From the NCBI GenBank assembly GCA_030430165.1, contig JAUIGL010000028.1, positions 1-64,000 on the forward strand: a DNA stretch of 64,000 nt, written 5' to 3'. Position 1 is the stretch's first letter. Each line of letters starts with the position of its first letter. The notes under the pieces are model-generated. The model made no database searches and was not told the origin of the DNA. It worked only from the letters and a program-made list of their open reading frames with translations. Positions 44,501-52,598 of the stretch are shown piece by piece. The stretch is from a bacterium (GTDB lineage: Bacteria; Desulfobacterota; Binatia; HRBIN30; CADEER01). The position numbers were made by a program, and so were the translations under genes.

Positions 44501-45333
44501 CCGCATTCCCCGACCTCAACTCGGTGATCGAGATGACCGCCTACCGCGACCTGCCGATCAGCGAGGACGGTCCGTTTCCGGTGGTCCTGTTCAGCCACGG
44601 CTTCGGCGGCTTCCGCCAGGCCAACTCGATGCTGTGCGCCGGAATCGCCTCGTGGGGCTTCGTCGTCGCCTCGATGGACCATCTGGAGCGCGGCCTCGCC
44701 GAGGTCGCCCTGCCCGGCACCTTCCCCGGTGAAGACCGCGACGAGGAGCACCTGCTGCTGCTGGTCGACGAGCTGGACCGCGCCAACGGCACGGCCGGCG
44801 GCGTGTTCGAGGGAGCGATCGACGCCAGCCGCGTCGCCTCGACCGGACACTCGGCCGGCGGCAGTGCGTCGTTCGCAATCCTCGACGATCCGCGCATCGA
44901 CACGGTCATCGGCTTCGCCGGAGCGCGCGTCCCCGAGAACCAGGCCGGCAAGCCGGTCATGCAGATCGTCGCCGCCAAGGACATCGCCTCGACCGTCGAG
45001 CGCAACCGCGAGGTCTTCGACCAACTGAGCCCGCCCAAGCGCCTGGTGATCGTCGCCGAGACCGGCCACAACACCTTCACCGACCAATGCCCCGGCATCC
45101 GCGAGCTCGGCGGCCTGGCCAGCTTGCCGCTACCGATCCCGCCCGACCTGGTGCGGCTCGGAGACGACGGCTGCACCGAGCTCGAATACCCGGCGGAGCT
45201 CGCCTACGGCATCTACCAGCACTTCGCAGTAGCCCACCTGCGCGACGTCTTCGGCATCGACGCCGACCCGGTCGGCCTGGGACCGGGAATCACCTCTCGC
45301 TTCGACGTCGCAATCGAATACGAGAATAACTAG
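41509..45333 (+). CDS. Lipoprotein penicillin acylase (Ntn hydrolase) fused to an alpha/beta hydrolase
   Basis: A 1274-residue exported protein. The lipobox VVAC puts the lipid on Cys22. Residues about 45-910 form a penicillin-amidase-type Ntn hydrolase: the self-cleavage site is VG|SNNW with Ser289 as the new N-terminal nucleophile, and GHNKLGAWGAT and HGPMLADP are conserved. From about residue 970, a second catalytic domain appears: VVLFSHGFGG, nucleophile Ser1115 in STGHSAGGSA and His in VAETGHNTF, as in PAF-acetylhydrolase/dienelactone-type enzymes. The fusion probably acts on acylated amides or esters outside the cytoplasm, for example signal lactones; substrate unknown. Confidence 0.88.
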   Translation: MKRPTWRSCILSTVLCAAVVACSDDDNGGGPDPIDSLPIDATITLPGLTAPVDVVTDDRGITHIYGPEQRSVSFVQGYETARSRFWEMDAFRRVATGRLSEIFGGVTLGSDVQMRTFFTTRDGRRLEDALWERTQQDAPDVAALIEDYTAGVNAWLADVRAGRNGATMPAEYTFAIIANFTPDDLADWRPQDTLAIGRLQASNLSDSSGGDISLAERMQALPDALFRDVYRSAPATNATILPVGAQTAAARKPILSELPPLAVLASVRKAMQKVDAANPVTNGSEFVGSNNWIVAPEMTENGHAIMANDPHLAHFNPPIWHMVHLETDDGLAVNGVNFPGLAGVILGHNKLGAWGATTSNIDVTDVYVETVTTPEDYPDSPRTVLFNGEQVEVQRIVERIRLRNPQGELDVMPLVIEVVPHHGPMLADPNLNDEVEGLAATNMTVRWTGHEITLDAVFLNSILTATNVEEFKEALRFFATGGQNWIWADVHGDIAYFPYILIPQRPEGAIPYLPMPGTGEAEWLTDAEGNTLWLPEDKLPQSVNPAEGYLASSNNDHNGNTLDNDPLNDDVYLTYTNAIGFRQERILDLLSNDGGVRPAGAKMTLEDMSRYQFDNVSLEASRLLPFLFAAADNRSDLLTQEMQSALARLREWGENKDDSPAWDMLSGVDAADFRDDLEPRSTPVSQEEVADSIATSIFVGWSTRLAPAVFRDDFEGTGIGSPGGSDASKALLHILEDIDRTDPGFVVHTKGDNGESTLWDDKRTPEVETRDEILLAALHDTIAFLGETFESADMDTWQWGKIHGMRFQHFFGQAGVPSYDLGNFAAPGGRFTVNPASYSLNSSSYTFTGGPSMRFAVELDPRGVKVVNSLPGGNFGNPGELTTEVYNRINPDLHYGDLTSKYVNGETFTMPFSRAEVAEASERKVRYEPAPVDQSAVAAYQQAGPYAVGVRTLTLDVDPPREVEVWYPAVAGSEQGVERDTYESLESLPEDLVDPIRTAFPDLNSVIEMTAYRDLPISEDGPFPVVLFSHGFGGFRQANSMLCAGIASWGFVVASMDHLERGLAEVALPGTFPGEDRDEEHLLLLVDELDRANGTAGGVFEGAIDASRVASTGHSAGGSASFAILDDPRIDTVIGFAGARVPENQAGKPVMQIVAAKDIASTVERNREVFDQLSPPKRLVIVAETGHNTFTDQCPGIRELGGLASLPLPIPPDLVRLGDDGCTELEYPAELAYGIYQHFAVAHLRDVFGIDADPVGLGPGITSRFDVAIEYENN

Positions 45334-45552
45334 TCCAAAGCCTCGCTCCCGCTCGCCGGCCAAAGTGAGGCTGCGCCTCACGTCCAAAGCGCGGCTATTG
45401 CCGCGCGTCCAAGTGGGGGGCAGCTGGTCGCCTGTCAGCCCCGGCCCCCCAATTTGGACGCACGCCGGAGGCGGCTTTGGCCGTGCGGCGGCGCCGCGCC
45501 TTGGCCGGCGAGCGCAGCGAGCCTTTGGACCAGGGGCGCTTTCAGCGCCCCT
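45333..45552. repeat. Hairpin array A between convergent genes (spacer GTCCAAA / TTTGGAC)
   Basis: A series of short hairpins whose stems differ: GTGAGGC tgc GCCTCAC (45365-45381), GCGCGGC tatt GCCGCGC (45389-45406), GGGGGGC...GCCCCCC (45415-45450), GCGGC ggc GCCGC (45485-45497) and AGGGGCGC tttca GCGCCCCT (45532-45552). Between them stand GTCCAAA-like heptamers in the left half and TTTGGAC-like ones in the right half. The first heptamer shares the G of the upstream TAG stop; the last hairpin has the glnS stop codon in its loop. Confidence 0.85.
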
Positions 45553-45555
45553 TTA
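45532..45555 (+). terminator. Terminator-like hairpin shared by convergent genes
   Basis: An 8-bp perfect GC-rich stem (AGGGGCGC/GCGCCCCT) with a 5-nt loop, followed by TTAT on the plus strand. It could stop transcription from the acylase gene. On the minus strand it overlaps the glnS 3' end, whose TGA lies in the loop. Confidence 0.45.
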
Positions 45556-47221
45556 TCTTCGCCCACGAGTCACGCAGGGCGACGGTCCGATTGAAAACCA
45601 GCCGGTCCGCTCGTGAGTCTTCCGAGTCGGTGCAGAAGTAGCCCTGGCGCTCGAACTGTACGGTCTCGGCTCCGACCGCGGCGAGAGCGGGTTCGAGCTT
45701 GGCGCCTTCGACCACTTCGAGCGAATCCGGATTGATGGTGTCGACGAAGTCGGCGTCCTTGCCGCCGGCGTTGGGGTCCTCGGCGGCGAACAGTCGATCG
45801 TAGAGCCGCACTTCGGCGTCGACCGCATGCTCGGCCGACACCCAGTGCAGGGTTCCCTTGACCTTGCGGCCATCGGGAGAGTCGCCGCCGCGGGTCGCCG
45901 GATCGTAGGTGCAGCGCAGCTCGACGATCTCGCCGGCGTCGTCTTTGACGACCTCGGTACAGGTGATGAAGTAGGCGTAGCGCAGCCGCACTTCGCGCCC
46001 CGGCGCGAGGCGGAAGAACTTGCGCGGCGCGTCCTCCATGAAGTCGTCGCGCTCGATGTAGAGCACCCTGGAGAACGGCACCTTGCGCGTGCCGGCCGAT
46101 TCGTCCTCCGGGTTGTTGACCGCGTCGAGCTCCTCGCTCTCGCCGTCGGGGTAGTTGTCGATCACCACGCGCAGCGGGCGCAGCACCGCCATGTAGCGCG
46201 ACGCGACCGCGTTGAGATGCTCGCGCACCGCGTGCTCCAGCATGGCGACGTCGACCACGCTGTCGCGCTTGGCGAGGCCGATGCGCTCGCAGAAGGTGCG
46301 GATCGCCGCCGCCGGATAGCCGCGCCGGCGCAGGCCGGCGATGGTCGGCATGCGCGGGTCGTTCCAGCCGTCGACGTGCTTCTCCTCGACCAGGCGCAGC
46401 AGCTTGCGCTTGCTCAGCACCGTGTAGTTGAGATTGAGGCGAGCAAACTCGATCTGGCGCGGGTGGCACGGCGTCTCGAGCTCGTCGAGCACCCAGTCGT
46501 AGAGCGGCCGGTGATCCTCGAACTCGAGGGTGCACAGCGAGTGCGTGATCTTCTCCTCGGCGTCGGACAGGCAGTGCGTGTAGTCGTACATCGGGTAGAT
46601 GCACCAGGCATCGCCGGTGCGATGATGCGCTACCTTGCGGATCCGGTAGAGCGTCGGGTCGCGCAGGTTGATGTTGCCCGAGGCCATGTCGATCTTGGCG
46701 CGCAGCACGTGCTCGCCGTCGGCGAACTCCCCGGCGCGCATGCGGGCGAAGAGGTCGAGGTTCTCTTCCACCGAACGGTCGCGGTAGGGACTGTTGCGCC
46801 CCGGCTCGGTCAGCGTCCCCCGGTACTCGCGGATCTCGTCGGCACTGAGGCTGTCGACATAGGCCTTGCCGGCCTTGATCAGCTCGACCGCATAGTCGTG
46901 CAGCCGCTCGAAGTAGTCCGACGCGAAGAACTCGTTGTCGCCCCACTCGAAGCCGAGCCAGCGCACGTCGTCCTTGATCGAGTCGACGAACTCGGTGTCT
47001 TCCTTGGTCGGGTTGGTGTCGTCGAAACGCAGATGACAAACCCCGCCATACTCCCTGGCGACCCCGAAGTTCAGGCAAATCGACTTCGCATGACCGATGT
47101 GCAGATAGCCGTTCGGTTCCGGCGGAAAGCGCGTAACCACCCGCTCGTGCTTCCCCGTCCGCAGATCATCCTCGATGATCGTACGAATGAAATCCCTAGT
47201 CTTTTTAGCCTCTTCGCTCAT
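45542..47221 (-). CDS. glnS: Glutaminyl-tRNA synthetase
   Basis: Class I aminoacyl-tRNA synthetase that charges tRNA-Gln. Motifs: [18 protein letters not shown] (HIGH), [14 protein letters not shown] (KMSKS-like), and DDTNP typical of the Glu/Gln branch. The 559-residue length and the anticodon-binding C-terminal barrel ([17 protein letters not shown]) agree with bacterial GlnRS. The start is ATG 47221. A hairpin array from the upstream gene's 3' end lies just before it. Confidence 0.96.
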   Translation of the reverse strand: MSEEAKKTRDFIRTIIEDDLRTGKHERVVTRFPPEPNGYLHIGHAKSICLNFGVAREYGGVCHLRFDDTNPTKEDTEFVDSIKDDVRWLGFEWGDNEFFASDYFERLHDYAVELIKAGKAYVDSLSADEIREYRGTLTEPGRNSPYRDRSVEENLDLFARMRAGEFADGEHVLRAKIDMASGNINLRDPTLYRIRKVAHHRTGDAWCIYPMYDYTHCLSDAEEKITHSLCTLEFEDHRPLYDWVLDELETPCHPRQIEFARLNLNYTVLSKRKLLRLVEEKHVDGWNDPRMPTIAGLRRRGYPAAAIRTFCERIGLAKRDSVVDVAMLEHAVREHLNAVASRYMAVLRPLRVVIDNYPDGESEELDAVNNPEDESAGTRKVPFSRVLYIERDDFMEDAPRKFFRLAPGREVRLRYAYFITCTEVVKDDAGEIVELRCTYDPATRGGDSPDGRKVKGTLHWVSAEHAVDAEVRLYDRLFAAEDPNAGGKDADFVDTINPDSLEVVEGAKLEPALAAVGAETVQFERQGYFCTDSEDSRADRLVFNRTVALRDSWAKIKGR

Positions 47222-47325
47222 ACCCCAACGCCAATCCGCAAGCCCGAACCCTTACGGCAATTCCACCCACAAAGCGACAATCCCCTGAACACGAACGTGG
47301 TCTCCGGTAACCTGCACACCTGGGC

Positions 47326-47448
47326 GCGCCGCAAAGCGGCGCTTGGGACGCTCGCGCGAAGCGCGGCTTGGGACGCGCCGCCGCGGCGGCGCTTGGGACG
47401 TCGCGCAACGCGCGACTTGGGACTCGGGCACGTGCGAAGCTACGTGCC
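47326..47448 (-). repeat. Hairpin array B downstream of the enoyl-CoA hydratase gene (spacer TTGGGAC on plus strand)
   Basis: Units, in plus-strand order: GCGCCGC aaa GCGGCGC (47326-47342), CGCGC gaa GCGCG (47353-47365, imperfect outer pairs), the palindrome GCGCCGCCGCGGCGGCGC (47375-47392), GTCGCGC aac GCGCGAC (47400-47416) and GGCACGT...ACGTGCC (47427-47448). The heptamer TTGGGAC separates them at 47343, 47368, 47393 and 47417. On the mRNA strand it reads GTCCCAA. The last hairpin contains the TAG stop of the enoyl-CoA hydratase gene in its loop. Confidence 0.9.
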
Positions 47449-48246
47449 AGTAAACTTCGGCTTCCGTTTCTCGACAAACGCCCTCTGCGCCTCCCGAGCA
47501 TCATTCGTCTTGCGCAGCGGCCGCCCCAGCTTCTCCTGCAGCGCATACCCCTCATCCATCGGCATGGTGAGAATCCGCCGCACCCCGTGCCGCGTCGCCC
47601 TGACCGCCAGCGGCGCGTTGGCAGCGATCGTGTCCGCCGTCTCCATCGCCCGGCTCATCAGTTGGCTCGGCTCGACGATGTCGTTGATCAGCCCGATCTC
47701 CAGCGCCCGCTCGGCGTCGATCGGCTGCGCCGTCAGCAGCAGATGGTTGGCGTGCACCCAGCCGATCTGTTTCGGCAACAAGACGGTGGCGTTCCCCGTA
47801 GGGTAGAACCCGAGCGCAACCTCTTCCAACGCAAACGTAGCCTCCGGGACCGCATAGCGAAGATCCGAAGCCAGCATCAGATCGAAGCCGCCGGCGCGCG
47901 CGTGTCCGTTGATGGCGCAGACCAGCGGCGTGTCCAGATCGAACCCGGCGAGCAGCGCCGTCGCAACCGAGCGCAGCCCTTCGAACTGCTCCGCCTCGAC
48001 CCGCTCCCCGCGCGCCAGCTTCTGCGACACCGGGATGGTGTCCTTCATGTCCATCCCGGCGCAGAACACCTTCTCCCCCGCCCCGCGCAGCACGGCGCAG
48101 CGGACCTCGGCATCCTCGGCAATCTCCCGCCACGCCGCCGCCAGATCGCGCAGCATAGAAAGCCCCAGACAATTGGCCTGATCCGCCCGATCGATCGTAA
48201 CCACCGCAACGTGCGGATGCTCCCCCGGCCTCTCAAACCGAATCAC
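47440..48246 (-). CDS. Enoyl-CoA hydratase/isomerase
   Basis: A 268-residue crotonase-fold enzyme. VFCAGMDMKDT (oxyanion-hole segment) and INGHARAGGFDLMLASDLRYA are conserved; one catalytic Glu lies in FALEEVALGF, but the second position is Pro/Thr (YPTGNA), so catalysis may differ from classical hydratase. The start is ATG 48246. Hairpin arrays flank it on both sides; the one at its 3' end overlaps its stop. Confidence 0.88.
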   Translation of the reverse strand: MIRFERPGEHPHVAVVTIDRADQANCLGLSMLRDLAAAWREIAEDAEVRCAVLRGAGEKVFCAGMDMKDTIPVSQKLARGERVEAEQFEGLRSVATALLAGFDLDTPLVCAINGHARAGGFDLMLASDLRYAVPEATFALEEVALGFYPTGNATVLLPKQIGWVHANHLLLTAQPIDAERALEIGLINDIVEPSQLMSRAMETADTIAANAPLAVRATRHGVRRILTMPMDEGYALQEKLGRPLRKTNDAREAQRAFVEKRKPKFTGT

Positions 48247-48287
48247 GCGCCCCCCTTCCTACCTGAAAGCCCAACCCCAGCCACCCA

Positions 48288-48437
48288 TTGAGCCGAACGG
48301 CAAGCGAAGCAAAGCCGTCCTGTAGACCCAATCCCCCGTCACCCCCATTTGGCCGAACGGCAAGCGAAGCAAAGCCGTTCTTTGGCCGCCCGGACGCAGT
48401 CCGGGCTTTGGACGTCGAGCGAAGCTCGACTTTGGAC
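48288..48437 (-). repeat. Hairpin array C downstream of the small lipoprotein gene (spacer TTTGGAC on plus strand)
   Basis: Perfect stems with small loops: GCCCGGAC gca GTCCGGGC (48388-48406) and GTCGAGC gaa GCTCGAC (48414-48430), plus GAACGGC...GCCGTTC with a 12-nt loop (48355-48380), duplicated imperfectly from 48292. Spacers are TTTGGCC (48348, 48381) and TTTGGAC (48407, 48431). The array begins 4 nt after the lipoprotein stop; on the mRNA strand the spacer reads GTCCAAA. Confidence 0.9.
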
Positions 48438-48441
48438 GACC

Positions 48442-49011
48442 TCACCGCCGCGCACTCTTCAAAACCGCAACAAACGTCTCCCGCTGCGGCGCGAGCGTAG
48501 CCTCAGGCCCAGTCAGCTTGAAAAACCAAGGCCCCCCCGGCCCCTCGACCACCGCGCCGATGAGTAGCGAGTTCGGCTGCGCCTCCTTCGGCCCCATCCC
48601 CATCTGGCTCGCCCTGATCGTTCCCGCCGCACTCAGCATGGTCACCGCGAAGCCGTCGTCCTCGAAGTAGTCACGCTGCGGCTCTTCGCCGGGCGCCATC
48701 TCGACCTGCGCCGCCCAGCGCGCCAGGTTGTTCTCGACCTTGCCCCCCTGACCGGTGCCGAAGTGAAACACCGCGAGCTCGGCGTCGCCGCCGGGGCCCG
48801 GGATCGACACCTGCGCCTTGCGCATCTGCGACCGCGGCGGCACCGGATTCCAGGTGATCGGGATCTCGAACTTCAGGCCGGCGGCATCGACGACGTGACC
48901 GCCGAGCAGCTGCCCGGCCAGCGAAGCCGATCCCTCGCCACCACCGCGATCACATCCCGCGCCGACCAGCCCGAGAGCCGCCAGAGCCACCAAACTCGTC
49001 TTCCACTGCAT
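48442..49011 (-). CDS. Small lipoprotein of unknown function
   Basis: A 189-residue exported lipoprotein (MQWKTSLVALAALGLVGAGCD, lipobox VGAGC). The mature part is beta-rich (LKFEIPITWNPVPP, AELAVFHFGTGQGG, WFFKLTGPEATLAPQRETFVAVLKS) and resembles small periplasmic domains that follow a gene at a ribosomal or metabolic locus. ATG 49011 has AGGAAGG upstream. It diverges from the second DegT aminotransferase. Function not recognised. Confidence 0.75.
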   Translation of the reverse strand: MQWKTSLVALAALGLVGAGCDRGGGEGSASLAGQLLGGHVVDAAGLKFEIPITWNPVPPRSQMRKAQVSIPGPGGDAELAVFHFGTGQGGKVENNLARWAAQVEMAPGEEPQRDYFEDDGFAVTMLSAAGTIRASQMGMGPKEAQPNSLLIGAVVEGPGGPWFFKLTGPEATLAPQRETFVAVLKSARR

Positions 49012-49142
49012 TGCTGTCCCTTCCTTCCTCGCCGCTGCGGCGATTCCCTCCGACTCCACCGCGAAATCTCCGATTCCGCAACCACCCCGAGATGCTACAT
49101 TACCTGTCCGTAGGCTTTGCGGAATGGTGTGGAGTTGAGCTG

Positions 49143-50324
49143 ATGAGAGACGATTTCCTGGTTTTCGGCGCCCCGCTGATCGGCGACGAGGAGATCCGCG
49201 AGGTGGTTTCGAGCCTCGAATCCGGCTGGCTCGGCACCGGCCCAAAAGTGGCCCGCTTCGAAGCCGACTTCGCCGCCTACAAGGGCGTCTCGGAGAAGCA
49301 CGTCGCCGCGGTCAACTCCTGCACCGCGGCGCTGCACGTCAGCATGGTCGCCAGCGGCATCGGCCCCGGCGACGAGGTGATCACCACGCCGCTGACCTTC
49401 GCCGCGACGGTCAATGCGATCGTCCACGCCGGGGCGACCCCGGTGCTGGCCGACGTCGACCCGCTGACCATGAACATCGACCCCGAGGCGGTCGCCGCCG
49501 CGATCACGCCGCGCACCCGGGCGATCATGCCGGTCCACTTCGCCGGACGCTCCTGCGACATGCAGTCGCTGTGCGCGCTCGCCGAACGCCACGACCTGAT
49601 GATCATCGAGGACTGCGCTCACGCGATCGAAACCGAGTACCACGGCCGCCGCGCCGGCACCTGGGGCGACTTCGGCTGCTTCTCGTTCTACGTCACCAAG
49701 AACGTGATCACCGGCGAGGGCGGGATGATCGTTGCCCGCAACGACGAGCACATCGCGCGCGCCAAGGTTCTCGCGCTGCACGGCATGAGCAAGGACGCCT
49801 GGCGCCGTTTCAGCGACGAGGGACACAAGCACTACTTCGTCGTCGAGTGCGGCTTCAAGTACAACATGATGGACCTGCAGGCCGCACTCGGCATCCACCA
49901 ACTCGCCCGCGTCGAACAGAACTGGCGCCTGCGCGAGGCGATCTGGAATCGCTACCAGGAAGCGTTCGCCGACCTGCCGGCGAGCCGCCCGGCGCCGAGC
50001 GAGCCCGACACCCGGCACGCCTACCATCTGTACACGCTGCTGGTCGGCGACGACGCACCGCTCAGCCGCGACGAGATGCTCGACGAGATGACCCGCCAGT
50101 CGATCGGCGTCGGCGTGCACTACCTCAGCATCCCCGAGCACCCCTACTACCAGGAACGCTTCGGCTGGCGACCCGAGGAGTACCCGAACGCAATGCGCAT
50201 CGGCCGCCGAACCATCAGCCTGCCGCTCTCGCCAAAGCTCAGCGAGCGCGACATCGACGACGTAATCGCAGCAACCCGCTCCTGCCTCGCCCCCCGCACC
50301 GCCGCCTCCGCCGCCGGGGCATGA
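49143..50324 (+). CDS. DegT/DnrJ/EryC1/StrS family sugar aminotransferase (second copy)
   Basis: A 393-residue PLP aminotransferase. The catalytic Lys is in SFYVTKNVITGEGG; GSGIGPGDEVITTPLTF-like and DVDPLTMNIDPEAV are conserved, and HYLSIPEHPYYQERFGW is the family C-terminal signature. It resembles the ArnB/UDP-sugar type, unlike the first copy at 13043. ATG 49143 has GGAG 8 nt upstream. A fold-back CGCCAAG element follows the gene. Confidence 0.92.
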   Translation: MRDDFLVFGAPLIGDEEIREVVSSLESGWLGTGPKVARFEADFAAYKGVSEKHVAAVNSCTAALHVSMVASGIGPGDEVITTPLTFAATVNAIVHAGATPVLADVDPLTMNIDPEAVAAAITPRTRAIMPVHFAGRSCDMQSLCALAERHDLMIIEDCAHAIETEYHGRRAGTWGDFGCFSFYVTKNVITGEGGMIVARNDEHIARAKVLALHGMSKDAWRRFSDEGHKHYFVVECGFKYNMMDLQAALGIHQLARVEQNWRLREAIWNRYQEAFADLPASRPAPSEPDTRHAYHLYTLLVGDDAPLSRDEMLDEMTRQSIGVGVHYLSIPEHPYYQERFGWRPEEYPNAMRIGRRTISLPLSPKLSERDIDDVIAATRSCLAPRTAASAAGA

Positions 50325-50350
50325 AGAATCCCTCGCAAAACCCGTAATCC

Positions 50351-50458
50351 CCCTTGGCGCCTTGGCGGCTTGGCGCGAGAATTTTCTCTGCAGGCGTAAA
50401 GCCTGAGCCCCCAGGCTTGGGGTTCAGATTTTTCTCTCGCGCCAAGACGCAAAGAGGG
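50351..50458 (+). repeat. Fold-back CGCCAAG element, copy 1
   Basis: Left arm CCTTGGCGCCTTGGCGGCTT GGCGCGAGAA (written in two blocks), right arm CTCGCGCCAAGACGCAAAG. Between them are a second hairpin, CAGGCGTAAAGCCTGAGCC, and CCAGGCTTGGGGTTCAGA. Copies at 50519-50636 and 52691-52808 share the full order; a partial arm is at 52599-52632. Confidence 0.8.
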
Positions 50459-50518
50459 GATTCGACTTCCGAGGGGCTCTCCCGAAGAAGACTCCAGATA
50501 CCCGGTCACCTGCAGACC

Positions 50519-50636
50519 CCCTTGGCGCCTTGGCGTCTTGGCGCGAGAATTTTTCTCTGTAGGCGTAAAGCCTGAGCCCCTAGGCTTGGGGTTCAGATTT
50601 TCTTCTCGCGCCAAGACGCAAAGGCGCCAAGAGGGG
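50519..50636 (+). repeat. Fold-back CGCCAAG element, copy 2
   Basis: The most complete copy: CCCTTGGCGCCTTGGCGTCT and CTCGCGCCAAGACGCAAAGG/CGCCAAGAGGGG pair along about 28 bp. It begins 168 nt after copy 1, and the ~60 nt between them resembles the sequence before copy 3, so the repeat unit includes some flank. It lies in the 393-nt gap before the cohesin-like gene. Confidence 0.85.
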
Positions 50637-50717
50637 ATTCGCTTTCAGACGGCTTGCAGCCCTGGAAAGTCCGTCAGATCCCCTGTAGACTTCCGACACT
50701 CTTGCAGAGGTATCGCT

Positions 50718-52535
50718 ATGTGGTGGCGGTGGAGTTGTGCCGGGTGGATACTTGCATTGCTATCGAGCTCCTCCTGGGCGGCCAGGCTGGAGATTCAGAC
50801 AGGCGAGGCGCGACGCGGCGATCTGGTCGAGGTCTCGGTCATCTTGCGGACCGACGGTCGGGACATCACGGCTACCGAGAACGACATCATTTTCGACGGG
50901 CAGATCCGCCCGCTCGAATGCGCGGTCAACCCGGCCATCGACCGCGGTGCCTCCGCGTTCCACATCTCTTCGACCGAACCGCCACGCGATCGCGACTGTC
51001 TTACCGAAGTGTGCGATCGAGTCGCATCGATCATCGTGTCGTTCTCCAACGTCGACCCGCTCGACGATGGCGCGACGCTCTACTCTTGCCTCGCCCAGGT
51101 CCCGACTGCGGCGACAACCGGACCGCATGTATTGCAATGCGAGGACGCCGGCGCGTCAACACCGGCTGCCGACCCGGTCGATGTCGACTGCGCAGATGCA
51201 GTCCTGATCGTCTCCGACGCACCGCCGCGGCCCAGCGTGGCGTTTACTCCTCGACCGACCCCGACGCCGTGGCCCACTGAGACGGCAGCGCCAACGTTCA
51301 CCCAAGGCCCGCCGACGGAGACCCCGACGGCAACGCCGCACAGGCAGGTTTCCGTCTTCGCCTTCCCGGCACAACTGTCTGCCGAGCGCGGCGGCAGGGT
51401 CGACGTTCGCGTGCTCGTCGCCGACTCGAACGACGTGCCGCTCGACGGAGCTCGCGTCGACCTTTCGCTCGCCCCAGCCGTCGGGTCGATTTCACCGCGA
51501 TCCGCGAAGACGGGAACCGTCTCGATCAGCGAAGCTCAGCTGAGTGGAACCATCATCGCGTCACTCGAGATTCCCCCGAATACGCCCGCAGGCTCCGTCG
51601 AAATCCGTGCCGAGACGGGCGGTGAGATGGGGACCGCGACGATCTTGCTGTGGCCGGGAGCCGTTCCGCCGACGCCGCCTCCGGACCCGAGACAATCGGC
51701 GACTCTCGGCAGCGTGTTCGTCGACATCGCTCCGGTCGGTGTGGACGCCGGCGAAGGCGGTGTCGTCGACGTCTGGGCGTTCACATTGGATTTGTCGGGA
51801 CAGCCCTACAACAGCGCGGCGGTGAGCTTCGACCACGAGCCGCGGATAGGCACGTTGGAAGTCGTGACTTCGACGTCGACCACGGTTCAATCGAACGGCC
51901 AGACACTCCACGGCGTTGCACAGGCGAGAATCCTGGTTCCACCTGGAACCGAGTCACCGACCGAGGTCACGGTAAGCGCTTCGACATCGCGAAGCGGCGG
52001 ACGTGGAACCTTCCGTGTCGAAGCCGAACCGGCCGTTCCGGTGACGACACTGGTCCTCGAAGTCGATCCAGCCTGCCCGGTCGGCGGCTCCAGCCTCAAC
52101 GTTCGGGCGATCGCTTTCGACGCCAACGGCGATCGTCTGAACGACAGGCGGGTGTTGTTCCATAGCGATGGGATTGGATCGTTCCGTCCGTACACATTCC
52201 GCACCGGACACGTCATCGGGCACGGCGACGGCGTAGCTCCAACCGAGTTGCGGATCGAACGAGAGGTCCCAGTGCGCACCGATCCCGCAACCGGCGCCAT
52301 CCTCCCCTGGACGATCCGTGCACGCTCCGGCGGGGTCGACGCCACGGCGCAGATCTTCGTTCTGCCGGGCAGCGGCCGTTGCACCAACCTGGCAGCTGCA
52401 CCAACTCCCGCCCCACAGGAAGACGACGGATGCGCACTTGCGTCCCCATCGCCGCGCCCCAACTTCGCCCTCGCGTCGCCCCTCGTGGCGTTGCTGCTGC
52501 TCTACTGGCGCCGTAGGGCGAACGCAGCCGAGTAG
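50718..52535 (+). CDS. Secreted cohesin-like/Ig-like protein with a Cys-TM-Arg C-terminal tail
   Basis: A 605-residue exported protein. After the signal peptide (WSCAGWILALLSSSSWA), residues about 22-165 read like a cohesin domain (LEIQTGEARRGDLVEVSVIL, ENDIIFDG, VDPLDDGATLYSC). A TPTPWPTETAAPT linker leads to two or three invasin/bacterial-Ig-type domains (SVFAFPAQLSAERGG, GSVFVDIAPVGVDAG). The end is EDDGCALASPSP, then FALASPLVALLLLYW and RRRANAAE, a tripartite sorting tail like MYXO-CTERM. ATG 50718 has AGAGG upstream. Fold-back repeats flank the gene on both sides. Confidence 0.75.
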   Translation: MWWRWSCAGWILALLSSSSWAARLEIQTGEARRGDLVEVSVILRTDGRDITATENDIIFDGQIRPLECAVNPAIDRGASAFHISSTEPPRDRDCLTEVCDRVASIIVSFSNVDPLDDGATLYSCLAQVPTAATTGPHVLQCEDAGASTPAADPVDVDCADAVLIVSDAPPRPSVAFTPRPTPTPWPTETAAPTFTQGPPTETPTATPHRQVSVFAFPAQLSAERGGRVDVRVLVADSNDVPLDGARVDLSLAPAVGSISPRSAKTGTVSISEAQLSGTIIASLEIPPNTPAGSVEIRAETGGEMGTATILLWPGAVPPTPPPDPRQSATLGSVFVDIAPVGVDAGEGGVVDVWAFTLDLSGQPYNSAAVSFDHEPRIGTLEVVTSTSTTVQSNGQTLHGVAQARILVPPGTESPTEVTVSASTSRSGGRGTFRVEAEPAVPVTTLVLEVDPACPVGGSSLNVRAIAFDANGDRLNDRRVLFHSDGIGSFRPYTFRTGHVIGHGDGVAPTELRIEREVPVRTDPATGAILPWTIRARSGGVDATAQIFVLPGSGRCTNLAAAPTPAPQEDDGCALASPSPRPNFALASPLVALLLLYWRRRANAAE

Positions 52536-52598
52536 CGCAGCCGACCCCCGGGAGGGCGGCGGTTTTTCCCCTCCCAGACTCGGGGGTTTCAGACTATT

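Noticed and set aside
45333-48437. CRISPR arrays, suggested by constant and variable units
   Set aside because: The variable segments are self-complementary, only 13-20 bp long, and the units follow gene ends; there are no cas genes.
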